DNA of 64,000 nt, from NCBI RefSeq assembly GCF_003481705.1, contig NZ_QULN01000009.1, forward strand, positions 1 through 64,000. The letters run 5' to 3'. This DNA is from Butyricicoccus sp. OM04-18BH (lineage in GTDB: Bacteria > Bacillota > Clostridia > Oscillospirales > Butyricicoccaceae). Made by a program: the position numbers and the translations under genes. The notes beneath the pieces are model-generated. The model was given only the letters and a program-made list of their open reading frames with translations, was not told where the DNA came from and did not search any database. Below are positions 32,775 to 41,663 of the stretch, piece by piece (the first letter of the stretch is position 1; the number at the start of each line of letters is the position of its first letter).

Positions 32775-33606
32775 AATCGAGAAAAACACTGTACAGGAAA
32801 CGCTGATCATCCCACTCTATGCACGGAAAATGTGCGCAGAGGTATATCCAAGCCTCTATCGGGACGAAACGGCACTGCGTCTGGTGAATGCGGTGGACTA
32901 TAATTTTTCGGCGCTTCAGAAAAAATCCCACAGACTCATGCAGCGGTTTGGCTTTTTAGAGGTTGCCATGCGGCAGAACGACCTTGCCTTCGAGGTGCGG
33001 GAGTATCTGAAAAGTCATCCCCATGCGGCGGTGGTGAATCTCGGCTGCGGGTTGGACAGCACAGGTCGGGCTTGCGATAACGGTAAGTGCAAGCTCTACA
33101 ATCTGGACTTTCCTGACGTCATCGCTGTGCGCAACGAGCTGCTCCCAGCCAGGGATCGGGAGGAAAACATCCCCTGCGACCTCAACGATACATCGTGGTT
33201 TGAGAGAATCGACGCCTCCGGCGGTGCGGTCTTCTTTGCTGCGGGAGTGTTCTACTATTTCCTAAAGGAGCAGGTAAAAACACTGGTACGTGCTATGGCA
33301 GACGCTTTTCCGGGCGCTGTACTGGCGTTCGATGCCGCCAATGAAAAGGCAGTAAAGCTGATGCTGAAAACATGGCTGAAGGATGCGGAAATCAAGGATG
33401 TCGGCGCGTACTTCGCCGTTTCGGACGCCAAGCGCGAGATCGGTGCATGGGACAGTCGCCTGCATATCGCCAGCCGGGGCTATATGCTGGGCTACCACGA
33501 CCTGAAAGACCCGTCCGTCAGCGAATTTTTCCGCTTTCTTGCAAGGGTCGGTGACGGAGTGATGAATATGCAGATCGTGAAGATTGGATTTGAACAAACA
33601 ATATAG
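32764..33606 (+). CDS. LCM/PPM1-like SAM methyltransferase 4
   Basis: 280 residues from ATG 32764 (GGGAGGGGG upstream). Family hallmarks: AVVNLGCGLDSTGRAC (about 93-108), LYNLDFPDVIAVRNELLP, FFAAGVFYYFLKEQVKTLV. Similar in type to methyltransferase 2, with a shorter linker between motif I and the acidic loop. Last gene of the operon behind operator 1; 50 bases later comes operator 2. Confidence 0.8.
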   Translation: MNYKIEKNTVQETLIIPLYARKMCAEVYPSLYRDETALRLVNAVDYNFSALQKKSHRLMQRFGFLEVAMRQNDLAFEVREYLKSHPHAAVVNLGCGLDSTGRACDNGKCKLYNLDFPDVIAVRNELLPARDREENIPCDLNDTSWFERIDASGGAVFFAAGVFYYFLKEQVKTLVRAMADAFPGAVLAFDAANEKAVKLMLKTWLKDAEIKDVGAYFAVSDAKREIGAWDSRLHIASRGYMLGYHDLKDPSVSEFFRFLARVGDGVMNMQIVKIGFEQTI

Positions 33607-33656
33607 GAAACAAAACGGAATAGTTTGAAAGCACAAATCATGTTAGAATATCCGGC

Positions 33657-33674
33657 AGTTAGAGAACACTAACT
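33657..33674 (+). promoter_or_regulatory. Palindromic operator 2 (AGTTAG-N6-CTAACT)
   Basis: Same arms and spacer as 26762-26779, here 40 bases before a ribosome-site-equipped mini-ORF and 100 bases before the ABC operon. Supports common control of both operons. Confidence 0.75.
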
Positions 33675-33696
33675 AAAGAACTTCAGGAGGTACCGT

Positions 33697-33774
33697 ATGA
33701 AAAAGAAATTTGCTGCTTTTGTGCCTTGCTTATCATCTGGAATTTCGCTATGCGGAAGAAAGGACGTGATTTAA
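33697..33774 (+). CDS. 25-residue leader-like ORF before the ABC operon
   Basis: ATG 33697 has a strong CAGGAGG site. It encodes a short basic-hydrophobic peptide (MKKKFAAFVPC) ending in TAA at 33772-33774, directly abutting the TTG start of the exporter gene. It may be a leader peptide coupling translation, or the broken start of a lost lipoprotein gene. Confidence 0.4.
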   Translation: MKKKFAAFVPCLSSGISLCGRKDVI

Positions 33775-35550
33775 TTGAAGAAACAATCCAATCTTTCCCG
33801 GCTGATGGATTACGCCGGGAACTATCGATATTTCACCTACGCTTCGTGGGTGCTGTCTGCGGTCAGTGCTCTGGTGGCGCTGGTGCCTTTTGTATACATA
33901 TGGATGATTCTGCGGGATGCGCTGAACGCGGCGCCAAACTATGCGCAGGCGGTGAATATTCCTCATTACGGCTGGATGGCAGTGCTATTCGCGGTGCTGT
34001 CTTACCTTATTTACATTGCGGCGCTGATGTGCTCCCACCTGTCGGCGTTCCGGGTTGCGACGAATCTGCGGCTGGCAGTGTCGGAGCATCTGGCAGTGCT
34101 GCCGCTGGGCTTTGCCGAGAAATTCGGCAGCGGTAAGCTGCGCAAGATCATCCACGAGAGCACCGGAGCCGCCGAGACCTATCTTGCCCACCAGCTGCCC
34201 GACCAGTACAATGCCATCGCCACCCCGGTGGGGCTGCTGGTGCTGCTGTTGGCGTTCGACTGGAGGCTGGGGCTGCTGAGCCTCGCGCCGGTGGTGCTAG
34301 CTTTCCTCATTATGGCGACCATGACCGGCAAACGGATGGTTGAAAAAATGCGGCAGTACGGCAACGCCTTGGAGGCCATGTCCAACGAGGCAGTGGAATA
34401 CGTCCGGGGCATTCCGGTGGTCAAGACCTTCGGGCAGAGTGTGTTTTCCTTCAAAAAGTTCAAGGCCACCATTGATGAGTACGAAAAGTGGGTCATCTCC
34501 TACACCAAAGACCTGCGCTTGCCCATGATGTTCTACACCGCCGCCGTCAACGGCGTGTTCGCCTTTCTGATTGCGGGCGGACTGCTGTTTACCAGGAGCG
34601 GCGTAACGCCGGAATTTCTGCTGAACCTGCTGTTCTATATCATCATCACGCCGGTGATTTCCCTGACCTTGACCCGTATGATGTACATGAGCGAGAGCAA
34701 GATGGTGGTAGCGGATGCACTGGCACGCATTGACTCGGTGCTGGAGGCAGCGCCCATGCAGGTTCAGGCTGTTCCGCAGCACCCGCAGGATGCTTCTGTC
34801 GCGCTGCGGGATGTGCGTTTCAGCTACGACGGCAAGACGGAGGTCATAAAGGGCGTTTCCATGGACATCAAGCCGGGGCAGACGGTGGCGCTGGTGGGGC
34901 CCTCCGGCGGCGGGAAATCCACGCTGGCCAGCCTTATCTGCCGGTTCTTCGACGTGCAGGGCGGCAGCATCGCCATCGGCGGCGCGGATGTGCGGAGCAC
35001 CCCCAAGGAAGAGCTGATGGACACGGTGGCTTTCGTGTTTCAGAACAGCCGCCTGCTCAAGGGCAGCATTTTGGACAATGTGCGGCTGGGTAAGCCGGAC
35101 GCCACGGAGGACGAGGTCCTTGCCGCGCTAAAAACCGCCCAGTGCATGGATATTATTGAAAAATTCCCCGACGGCATCCATACGGTGATCGGCAGCAAGG
35201 GCGTGTATCTCTCCGGCGGAGAGCAGCAGCGCATCGCCATTGCCCGGGCTATGCTGAAAAATGCGCCCATCCTGATTCTGGATGAGGCCACCGCTTTTGC
35301 CGACCCAGACAATGAAGCCAAGGTGCAGGCAGCCTTTGCCCGGCTTGCCAAGGGCAAAACCGTGCTGATGATCGCACACCGCCTGTCCACCGTAGCCAAC
35401 GCCGACTGCATCTATGTGGTGCAGGATGGACAAATTGCAGAATTCGGCACAAAGGATGAACTGTGCACGCAGAACGGTCTGTTTGCCCGGATGTGGCAGG
35501 AGTATCAGGCCTCGGTGCAGTGGAAGGTCGCAAAGGAGGGGGAAAGATGA
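33775..35550 (+). CDS. ABC exporter subunit 1 (membrane domain fused to ATPase)
   Basis: 591 residues. Six membrane spans in residues 15-310, then an ATPase domain: Walker A GPSGGGKST (about 378-386), Q-loop FVFQNSRL, signature LSGGEQQR (about 480), Walker B ILILDEATAFADPD and the H-loop IAHRLST. Start TTG follows the mini-ORF stop at once. The ATG of subunit 2 overlaps its stop (ATGA), so they are produced together as a heterodimer. Likely exports the cluster product or a toxic compound. Catalytic Glu is kept (LDEAT). Confidence 0.9.
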   Translation: MKKQSNLSRLMDYAGNYRYFTYASWVLSAVSALVALVPFVYIWMILRDALNAAPNYAQAVNIPHYGWMAVLFAVLSYLIYIAALMCSHLSAFRVATNLRLAVSEHLAVLPLGFAEKFGSGKLRKIIHESTGAAETYLAHQLPDQYNAIATPVGLLVLLLAFDWRLGLLSLAPVVLAFLIMATMTGKRMVEKMRQYGNALEAMSNEAVEYVRGIPVVKTFGQSVFSFKKFKATIDEYEKWVISYTKDLRLPMMFYTAAVNGVFAFLIAGGLLFTRSGVTPEFLLNLLFYIIITPVISLTLTRMMYMSESKMVVADALARIDSVLEAAPMQVQAVPQHPQDASVALRDVRFSYDGKTEVIKGVSMDIKPGQTVALVGPSGGGKSTLASLICRFFDVQGGSIAIGGADVRSTPKEELMDTVAFVFQNSRLLKGSILDNVRLGKPDATEDEVLAALKTAQCMDIIEKFPDGIHTVIGSKGVYLSGGEQQRIAIARAMLKNAPILILDEATAFADPDNEAKVQAAFARLAKGKTVLMIAHRLSTVANADCIYVVQDGQIAEFGTKDELCTQNGLFARMWQEYQASVQWKVAKEGER

Positions 35551-37274
35551 TTGAAAAAATTCAACACGCCACCGCAAGCTCTTCGGAGGGCGCCCGGGGC
35601 CTTGTGAAAGGCATACTGGCCTGTGCGTTTCAGAATATCGCCTTCATGCTGCCCACCAGCCTGCTGTATTTTCTGGTGCGGGACCTGATGGCGGGTGTAA
35701 TAGCCGGAAGAACGGCCTTCTATGTGGTCGGCTGTGTGGTCTGCTTTGCGCTGATCTTCCTGACCACATGGTTCCAGTATAACGACACCTTTTTCACCAC
35801 CTATCAGGAAAGCGGCGTCCGCCGTCTGAACCTGGCAGAGCGGCTGCGCAAACTGCCCCTGTCCTTCTTCGGCAAGCGTGACCTTGCCGATCTCACCAGC
35901 ACCATCATGGCCGACTGCGAGGTGCTGGAAAAGACCTGCTCCCACTTTATCCCCGGTCTGTTCGGCTCGTTGATCTCCACGGTGCTGATTGCGGTCAGCC
36001 TGCTGGCCTTTGACTGGCGCATGGCGCTGGCGGCGCTGTGGGTGATCCCGGTTTCCATCGCCATCCTGCTGGGCAGCTATAAGCTTCAGGACAGCGTGCA
36101 GGCCAAGAACATGGCGGTGAAAATGACCTGTGCCGACGGCATTCAGGAGTACATTGAAACCATCCGCGACCTGAAGGCCAGCAATGCGGAGCATTCCTAT
36201 CTGGGCGGTTTGGCTCAGAAGATTCGTGCCGTGGAGAAGCAGACTATTTCGGCGGAGCTGACCAACGCCGTGTTCGTCACCTCGGCTGGCATGGTGCTGA
36301 AGCTGGGCATCGCTTCCGTGGCGCTGACAGGCTCGGTGCTGCTGATAAACGGCAGCATTGACGTGCTGACGCTGTTTCTGTTTCTGCTGGTGGCCTCCCG
36401 ACTGTATGACCCCATGCAGGGCGCACTGCAAAATTTGGCGGCAGTCATCGCCATGCGCACCAATGTGGCACGGATGAACGAAATTTTGGATTACCCGGTG
36501 CAGACCGGCAGCGAGCAGCTGACCAACCAGGGCTGCGACATCGTGTTTGACCATGTGGGCTTCGCCTACCAGTCCGGCGAGACGGTGCTGAAGGATGTGT
36601 CCTTCACCGCCAAGCAGGGGGAGGTCACCGCGCTTGTCGGCCCCTCCGGCGGCGGCAAGACCACAGTGTCCCGTTTGGCGGCCCGGTTCTGGGACTATCA
36701 GAAGGGCAAAATCACCGTGGGCGGCATGGACATCTCAAAAATCGACCCGGAAAAGCTCATGAGCCTGTATTCCATCGTGCTTCAGGATGTGACTCTGTTT
36801 GACAACACGATACTGGAAAATATCCGTCTGGGGCGCAAAGGTGCCACCGACGAGGAGGTTCTTGCGGCGGCAAAGCTGGCAAACTGCGAGGAATTTGCCG
36901 AAAAGCTGCCGGACAAGTGGAACACGAACATCGGTGAGAATGGCTGCGCTCTTTCCGGCGGCGAGCGTCAGCGCATTTCCATTGCCCGCGCCTTCCTGAA
37001 GGATGCGCCCATCATTCTGTTGGACGAAGCCACCGCCAGTCTGGACGTGGAGAACGAAACTGCCATTCAGGAGGCACTTTCCCGGCTCATAAAACACAAA
37101 ACTGTCCTTATCATCGCCCACCGGATGCGCACCGTAGCCGGGGCGGACAAGATCGTAGTGCTGTCCGACGGTGTGGTGGCTGAGCAGGGAGCGCCCGATG
37201 CACTCTATGCTCAGGATGGGCTGTATACCCACATGGTGGATCTGCAGACCGAAAGCCAGAGCTGGGCCATCTGA
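35547..37274 (+). CDS. ABC exporter subunit 2 (membrane domain fused to ATPase)
   Basis: 575 residues from ATG 35547. Six spans in residues 20-300; ATPase with Walker A GPSGGGKTT (about 364-372), Q-loop IVLQDVTLF, signature LSGGERQR, Walker B IILLDEATASLDVE and H-loop IAHRMRT. Both catalytic elements are intact in each subunit, unlike exporters with one degenerate site. Followed by a strong terminator. Resembles paired exporters seen next to methyltransferase and peptide-modification genes. Confidence 0.9.
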   Translation: MIEKIQHATASSSEGARGLVKGILACAFQNIAFMLPTSLLYFLVRDLMAGVIAGRTAFYVVGCVVCFALIFLTTWFQYNDTFFTTYQESGVRRLNLAERLRKLPLSFFGKRDLADLTSTIMADCEVLEKTCSHFIPGLFGSLISTVLIAVSLLAFDWRMALAALWVIPVSIAILLGSYKLQDSVQAKNMAVKMTCADGIQEYIETIRDLKASNAEHSYLGGLAQKIRAVEKQTISAELTNAVFVTSAGMVLKLGIASVALTGSVLLINGSIDVLTLFLFLLVASRLYDPMQGALQNLAAVIAMRTNVARMNEILDYPVQTGSEQLTNQGCDIVFDHVGFAYQSGETVLKDVSFTAKQGEVTALVGPSGGGKTTVSRLAARFWDYQKGKITVGGMDISKIDPEKLMSLYSIVLQDVTLFDNTILENIRLGRKGATDEEVLAAAKLANCEEFAEKLPDKWNTNIGENGCALSGGERQRISIARAFLKDAPIILLDEATASLDVENETAIQEALSRLIKHKTVLIIAHRMRTVAGADKIVVLSDGVVAEQGAPDALYAQDGLYTHMVDLQTESQSWAI

Positions 37275-37307
37275 CCCAATTCAAAACAGCCCCCCGGCAC
37301 AACAAAA

Positions 37308-37344
37308 AAGGACATCTATTCAAAAGAATAGGTGTCCTTTTTAG
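37308..37344 (+). terminator. Terminator of the ABC operon
   Basis: AAAGGACATCTATT (37307-37320) pairs with AATAGGTGTCCTTT (37327-37340, one G-T pair) and is followed by TT. Marks the end of the cluster. Confidence 0.85.
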
Positions 37345-37487
37345 TACCAGAATCCGTCAGCTAACAGGCATGTTTAAATTACTTCCTTATCACTGTTAAG
37401 CCAAGGGTTTTCGGCTTCTCTTATATAAAAAGCTGCGAAAAAGCTCTTTCACTGTATGAGATAAAATTGAATATCGCTATGTACACG

Positions 37488-37534
37488 GAGCGTCTATTTG
37501 CCCCGCATCGGGGATGGATAGGCGCTCTTTTTAT
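37488..37534 (+). terminator. Nested hairpin with T-run before the helicase remnant
   Basis: GAGCGTCTAT (37488-37497) pairs with ATAGGCGCTC (37518-37527), and CCCCG with CGGGG inside the loop, followed by TTTTT. The rest of 37345-37621 holds no gene. Confidence 0.75.
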
Positions 37535-37621
37535 GTCCAAAACCATGGGCAATTACAAGAGATTTGAGGTAGAGCGCTGATAAATGGTTTGATTTTCCTC
37601 GAGGTTTAGGGTACAATAAAA

Positions 37622-38656
37622 ATGTCAAAATTGCTCAAAACAGTTCAAGGAATAATACCTATTACGAATTACGATATCACACAGGAGACTTCTTTCATGC
37701 TGAAACAAGGCCTATACGAGCAAGTAGTGAATACCGAAATCAAGGATGAGCTGCGTCAGCTTCCGGAAGACAGCAAGCACATCGAAAAAATTGACGCAGC
37801 CGAGTCCTCCTCTGTCTTAACGCAGTACCTGTCCGAAGTCGTTCACAAAGGTCTTGACCGCATTGCCGGTGACGATATTTCTGCGCAGTTAAATCTGGTC
37901 AACAAAATTGTTGATCTGATTTCGCAGGAGACAGCACAGGACGACCTGCGCGATTTTACCGTGGGCGATGAGGGCGAGCAACTATTCGCATTGCTGTCCC
38001 GCGATGATCCTATGATGCGCATCGGCCAGAAAAAGGCAAAGGACCTCCCTCGCCCTGAAACATCGATTGCGCAAAGCAGCTTATTTACCGGAGCAGTTCA
38101 TGAGCCGCAGATGTTTTCCGAGCTGAAGAAGGAAATCGCCTCCGCAGACCGCGTTGATATGCTGGTTTCGTTTGTCAAATGGAGCGGTCTTCGTTTAATC
38201 ATCGATGACCTTCAGCGTTTTGCGGAACGCGGCGGCAGGCTCCGCGTTATTACGACAACATATATGGGCGCAACGGATGTGAAAGCGGTGGAGGCGCTTC
38301 GCAAGCTCCCCAACGCAGAAATCCGTGTATCCTACGATACGGAGCGTACCCGACTTCATGCAAAAGCGTATATGTTCTATCGCGAAACCGGCTTTACTAC
38401 GGCGTATGTCGGTTCTTCCAATCTCTCTAATCCGGCTATGTCCAGCGGACTGGAATGGAATGTAAAGCTGACAATCAAAGATATGCTGCCGACCATTCAG
38501 AAGATGGAAGCAACCTTCGATAGTTATTGGAACACCGCCAGCTTTGAAGTCTATGAGGACGGGTGCAGGGAAAGACTGGAGCGTGCACTGTCGACAAACG
38601 GCAAGGTCAATCCGACAAGCGAAATGCAGTTCGTTAGCTTCTCAGAAGCTGTATGA
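37622..38656 (+). pseudogene. PLD-nuclease half of a PLD/helicase/DUF3427 protein
   Basis: 344 residues. After a helical N-terminus, a phospholipase D-like domain appears: DMLVSFVKWSGLRLIIDDL (about 180), RLRVITTTYMGATDVKAV, RLHAKAYMFY with the HxK motif (about 240) and GSSNLSNPAMSSGLEWNV. In complete homologues SEMQF leads into a DEAD/DEAH helicase with a Walker A Lys. Here the frame runs SEMQFVSFSEAV-stop at 38656, so the Q-motif/Walker A part has been removed. Start ATG 37622 lacks a clear ribosome site. Such proteins occur in defence-like or repair contexts. Confidence 0.75.
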
Positions 38657-39743
38657 TTTTCTCCCGGAGGACTATTACGATTTTATCATTGTGGACGAGT
38701 TCCATCATGCAGCAGCGCCTACCTATCAAGGACTGCTGAACCACTTCAAGCCGAAAATCTTATTGGGTCTGACCGCAACGCCGGAACGTATGGATGGAAA
38801 AAACGTTCTGGATTACTTCAATGGCCGCATTGCATCTGAAATCCGACTGCCGAAGGCGATCGAGCGCAAGCTGCTTTGCCCGTTTCAATATTTCGGCGTT
38901 TCCGATGATGTTGACCTGTCCAACATCCGCTGGACGCGCGGCGGTTATGATAAAGCTGAGCTTAACAACGTGTTTTCTCTGAACCGTGCTGTCGCCGAAA
39001 AGCGCGCCGGCCATATTGTCAATTCTCTCTATCGGTATGTAACCGACATCAATAAGGTTCGCGGTCTTGGGTTTTGCGTCTCTGTCGAGCATGCTAAATT
39101 CATGGAAGCGTATTTTCTATCAAAGGGTATTCCCTGCATGTCTCTTACCGCTAATTCCAGCGATAAGGAACGAAATGAAGCCAGACAGCGTCTGGTCTCC
39201 GGTGAAATCCGCTTTATCTTTGTTGTAGATTTGTATAACATTGACTTTATCGATCAGCCTGTCCCGCTTGGCTTTGATTGTCCGCTGGACCTGCATTGCA
39301 CCTATACCAGAGATCAAATTCTGATTGCAATGGACTACATGACGCCGAAAAACGTGCGGGAAGGTGTCAAATGGCTGCCGGACAAGCAGGTCGATGTATT
39401 CTTTATCACGCTCAACAAGGCGGACAAGGACTATTCCCCGACCACCATGTACAACGACTATTCGATCAACGAAAGCCTGTTCCATTGGCAAAGTCAGAGC
39501 ACGACCTCCGATACAGCAAGCACCGGTCAGCGTTATATCAACCACCGGCAGCGCGGCAGCAAGGTCGTTCTCTTCGTGCGGGAGTTCAAGCAGGACAGCA
39601 TCGGCGCTGCACCGTATACCTGTCTCGGAACGGCAGCCTATGTGAGGCACATCGGCAGCAGGCCGATGAATATTACATGGCATCTGGACCAGCCTATCCC
39701 GGCGAAGTATCTTCGCAAGACGAACAAGCTGGTCGTCGGATAA
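38640..39743 (+). pseudogene. Helicase/DUF3427 half, lacking Walker A and motifs V-VI
   Basis: In another frame the gene resumes with LYDFLPEDYYDFIIVDEFHH (motif II DEFH), GLTATPERMDG (motif III) and FCVSVEHAKFMEAY. After RFIFVVDLYN the expected EGVDIP and arginine-finger motifs are gone; the sequence jumps to CTYTRDQILIAMDYMTPKNV and KVVLFVREFKQD, the DUF3427 C-terminal domain. Two internal deletions of a once roughly 950-residue gene explain this. No ATPase activity is expected. It is cotranscribed with the Nudix gene 12 bases downstream. Confidence 0.75.
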
Positions 39744-39755
39744 GGAAGGCATTTT

Positions 39756-40148
39756 ATGAAAACAATTCGAGTCGCCGCCGCGGTTATTCGCGATGGCGAA
39801 AAAATCTTTGCCACCATGCGCGGCTACGGTGACTTTAAGGGGCTGTGGGAGTTCCCCGGCGGAAAAATTGAACCCGGCGAAACGCCGCAGCAAGCCTTAA
39901 AAAGAGAAATCCGGGAGGAACTGGCCTCCGAGATTGCTGTTGGTGAATTGATTGATACCGTTGAATTTGATTATCCGACCTTTCATCTTTCAATGGATTG
40001 CTTCTGGTGTCAGCTGATTCGCGGTGATCTCGAGCTGTTAGAGGCGGCCGAGGCACGATGGCTGACCAAGGAAACTCTGAAAAGCGTGGAATGGCTTCCG
40101 GCTGATTTAGGCCTGATTGATAAGATCGAGAACGCGCTCGCTTTATAA
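39756..40148 (+). CDS. Nudix (deoxy)nucleoside triphosphate pyrophosphohydrolase
   Basis: 130 residues, ATG 39756 with AAGGAAGG upstream. Complete Nudix box GGKIEPGETPQQALKREIRE with EEL following (residues 34-56), after the MutT-like start IRVAAAVIRDGEKIF and RGYGDFKGLWEFPGG. By family it hydrolyses oxidised or non-standard NTPs. It directly follows the DUF3427 helicase, a partner combination known from other Firmicutes, and remains intact while the helicase decayed. Confidence 0.85.
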   Translation: MKTIRVAAAVIRDGEKIFATMRGYGDFKGLWEFPGGKIEPGETPQQALKREIREELASEIAVGELIDTVEFDYPTFHLSMDCFWCQLIRGDLELLEAAEARWLTKETLKSVEWLPADLGLIDKIENALAL

Positions 40149-40223
40149 GCGCAAACTGCCATCGTATGCTGTTATATAGTAACGAGCTGAGCGTGCATTA
40201 CAAACAATTCCTCAACCAAATGA

Positions 40224-40329
40224 AAAATTCAACTGCCTGCCGTCCCGTCTCAGCCTTCGTCTGCATCTGATGATGCATGGGACACGCTCCGCGCAATCAT
40301 CGGCGGCATTCCCTCTGCTTCGTTCTAAT
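40224..40329 (+). pseudogene. Coding-like C-terminal remnant at the core boundary
   Basis: A short frame reads QLPAVPSQPSSASDDAWDTL and ends RAIIGGIPSASF-stop at 40329. It has the composition of a protein tail but no start or upstream part. Product not recognised. The rest of 40150-40324 shows nothing. Confidence 0.25.
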
Positions 40330-41167
40330 GCAGCGCCTTTGTGGGACATACCTTCGTACACTCGTAGCAGAGGATGCACTCCGTTCCGTTTTTCCGTTTA
40401 CGGGACTCCTTGTTGACCTCTACGTTCATGGGGCAGACACGCAGGCACTTCCCGCAGTGGATGCATTTACTTTCATCGCAGTGGACACGCAGCAGCGAAA
40501 AATAGCTTGCGGGCGCGAGAAACACCGTAATCGGGCACAGATATTTGCAGAATGCGCGGTTATCCTTGAACGCAAAGGCGAGTGCAATGCCCGCGATATA
40601 GTAAAGCGCATTTCCCGCAAGGAACATCCAGAACATGATCTGCTCCAGATCTGCGGCCTTCATCAAAAACAGCCCGGACACCAGCGCCAGAGAGAACGCG
40701 AACATCACATAGCGCAGAACGCCCAGCTTTTCCCTGCGCGGCTTCTGCAGCTGCCTGTAAGGTAAAAAGTCGAGCACCATCGCCGTCCAGCAGGCATAGC
40801 CGCACCAGCCGCGCCCGAACAGCAGCGGACCTAAGATTTTAGCCGCCGCATAGTGGATGGTCGCCGCTTCAAAAACACCGAGGAACAGATAGTACCAGAA
40901 GCCCTCGATCTGCATATTCTCGCGGGAGATCACGCCGAGATACAGCAGCATGTAGCCCCCCACCGCCAGCTGCACAAAATGCCGGGCGTATCGTTTCCCG
41001 GCGGCGAACAGCGCCGTCCCCAATGCGAGACAGCAGCCGATGTAACTGAAATTCAGCAGATAGAACAGGTTGTCCCTGACCAGCCACAGCACGACCGCTG
41101 CTGCTTCAAACAGCAGAAGCAGCAGGATGGACGGCACATATTTGCGAAACCTGCCGCTATTCTTCAT
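40325..41167 (-). CDS. NapH-like membrane 4Fe-4S ferredoxin
   Basis: 280 residues, ATG 41167 with GGAAGTGGCG upstream. Five to six membrane spans (for example SILLLLLFEAAAVVLWL near 13-29, LALGTALFAA, YMLLYLGVI), the CGYAC motif in GRGWCGYACW (about 124) and KYLCP (about 210), then two CxxCxxCxxxCP clusters: CIHCGKCLRVCP (about 237) and CILCYECTKVCP (about 267). Passes electrons between membrane and cytosol in the NapH/NosR-like manner; partner unknown. Stands alone. Confidence 0.85.
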   Translation of the reverse strand: MKNSGRFRKYVPSILLLLLFEAAAVVLWLVRDNLFYLLNFSYIGCCLALGTALFAAGKRYARHFVQLAVGGYMLLYLGVISRENMQIEGFWYYLFLGVFEAATIHYAAAKILGPLLFGRGWCGYACWTAMVLDFLPYRQLQKPRREKLGVLRYVMFAFSLALVSGLFLMKAADLEQIMFWMFLAGNALYYIAGIALAFAFKDNRAFCKYLCPITVFLAPASYFSLLRVHCDESKCIHCGKCLRVCPMNVEVNKESRKRKNGTECILCYECTKVCPTKALH

Positions 41168-41415
41168 CGTGACGCCACTTCCTTTCTTTCCTGTTTCATG
41201 TACTTTCTATTTTAACGGTGATGCGTAAAATTCGCAACTGTAATTCTGAAAAATAACAGTCATACGGTCTGTTTTGTGAGAAACGCTCTATGCTGAAGAA
41301 TGACCGGGAAGCAGTCCCCCGAAATGGGCTGGATGGTGCAGCGAGCGGCATCCGTTCTTCTGTTCTATCCTGTCAGCCAGCTGAAAAAGATCGGCGAATG
41401 CCGTGAATATGTGAC

Positions 41416-41450
41416 AGCCGGAGCAGACTTATCCTCTGCTCCGGCTGTTT
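41416..41450. terminator. Perfect 12-bp hairpin
   Basis: AGCCGGAGCAGA (41416-41427) pairs perfectly with TCTGCTCCGGCT (41435-41446), followed by GTTTTC on the plus side and, on the minus side, GTCACAT. It lies downstream of the leftward acetyltransferase operon. The gap 41168-41415 holds no gene. Confidence 0.65.
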
Positions 41451-41488
41451 TCATGTCTTTTTCCGGCCCATCTGAGCCGTCTTTCCTA

Positions 41489-41659
41489 CCAGTTCATCTC
41501 GCCGTCACCGCCCATGAGGCGCGTCATTTCCTCGATGCGCTCGATAGGAAACGGCGGCGCACTCAGCGGACGCATGGCGATGCTCATCAGCTTCATCGGA
41601 TTATCGTCGGCCGCAATGCGGTTGGACGAAAGGGCGCCGCAGGTTTCATTGTGCGGTGC
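41489..41659 (-). pseudogene. C-terminal remnant of an unidentified gene
   Basis: Minus-strand frame NETCGALSSNRIAADDNPMK, then PLSAPPFPIERIEEMTRLMG and a stop. It is clearly protein-like but lacks a start; it begins inside the acetyltransferase stop region in another frame. Possibly the tail of an enzyme removed by deletion. Confidence 0.4.
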
Positions 41660-41663
41660 TGCT

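Noticed and set aside
35505..36554. Long minus-strand open frame opposite the second ABC gene
   Set aside because: A shadow of GC-rich codons; His/Gln/Arg-rich, no ribosome site, while the plus strand has full ABC motifs.
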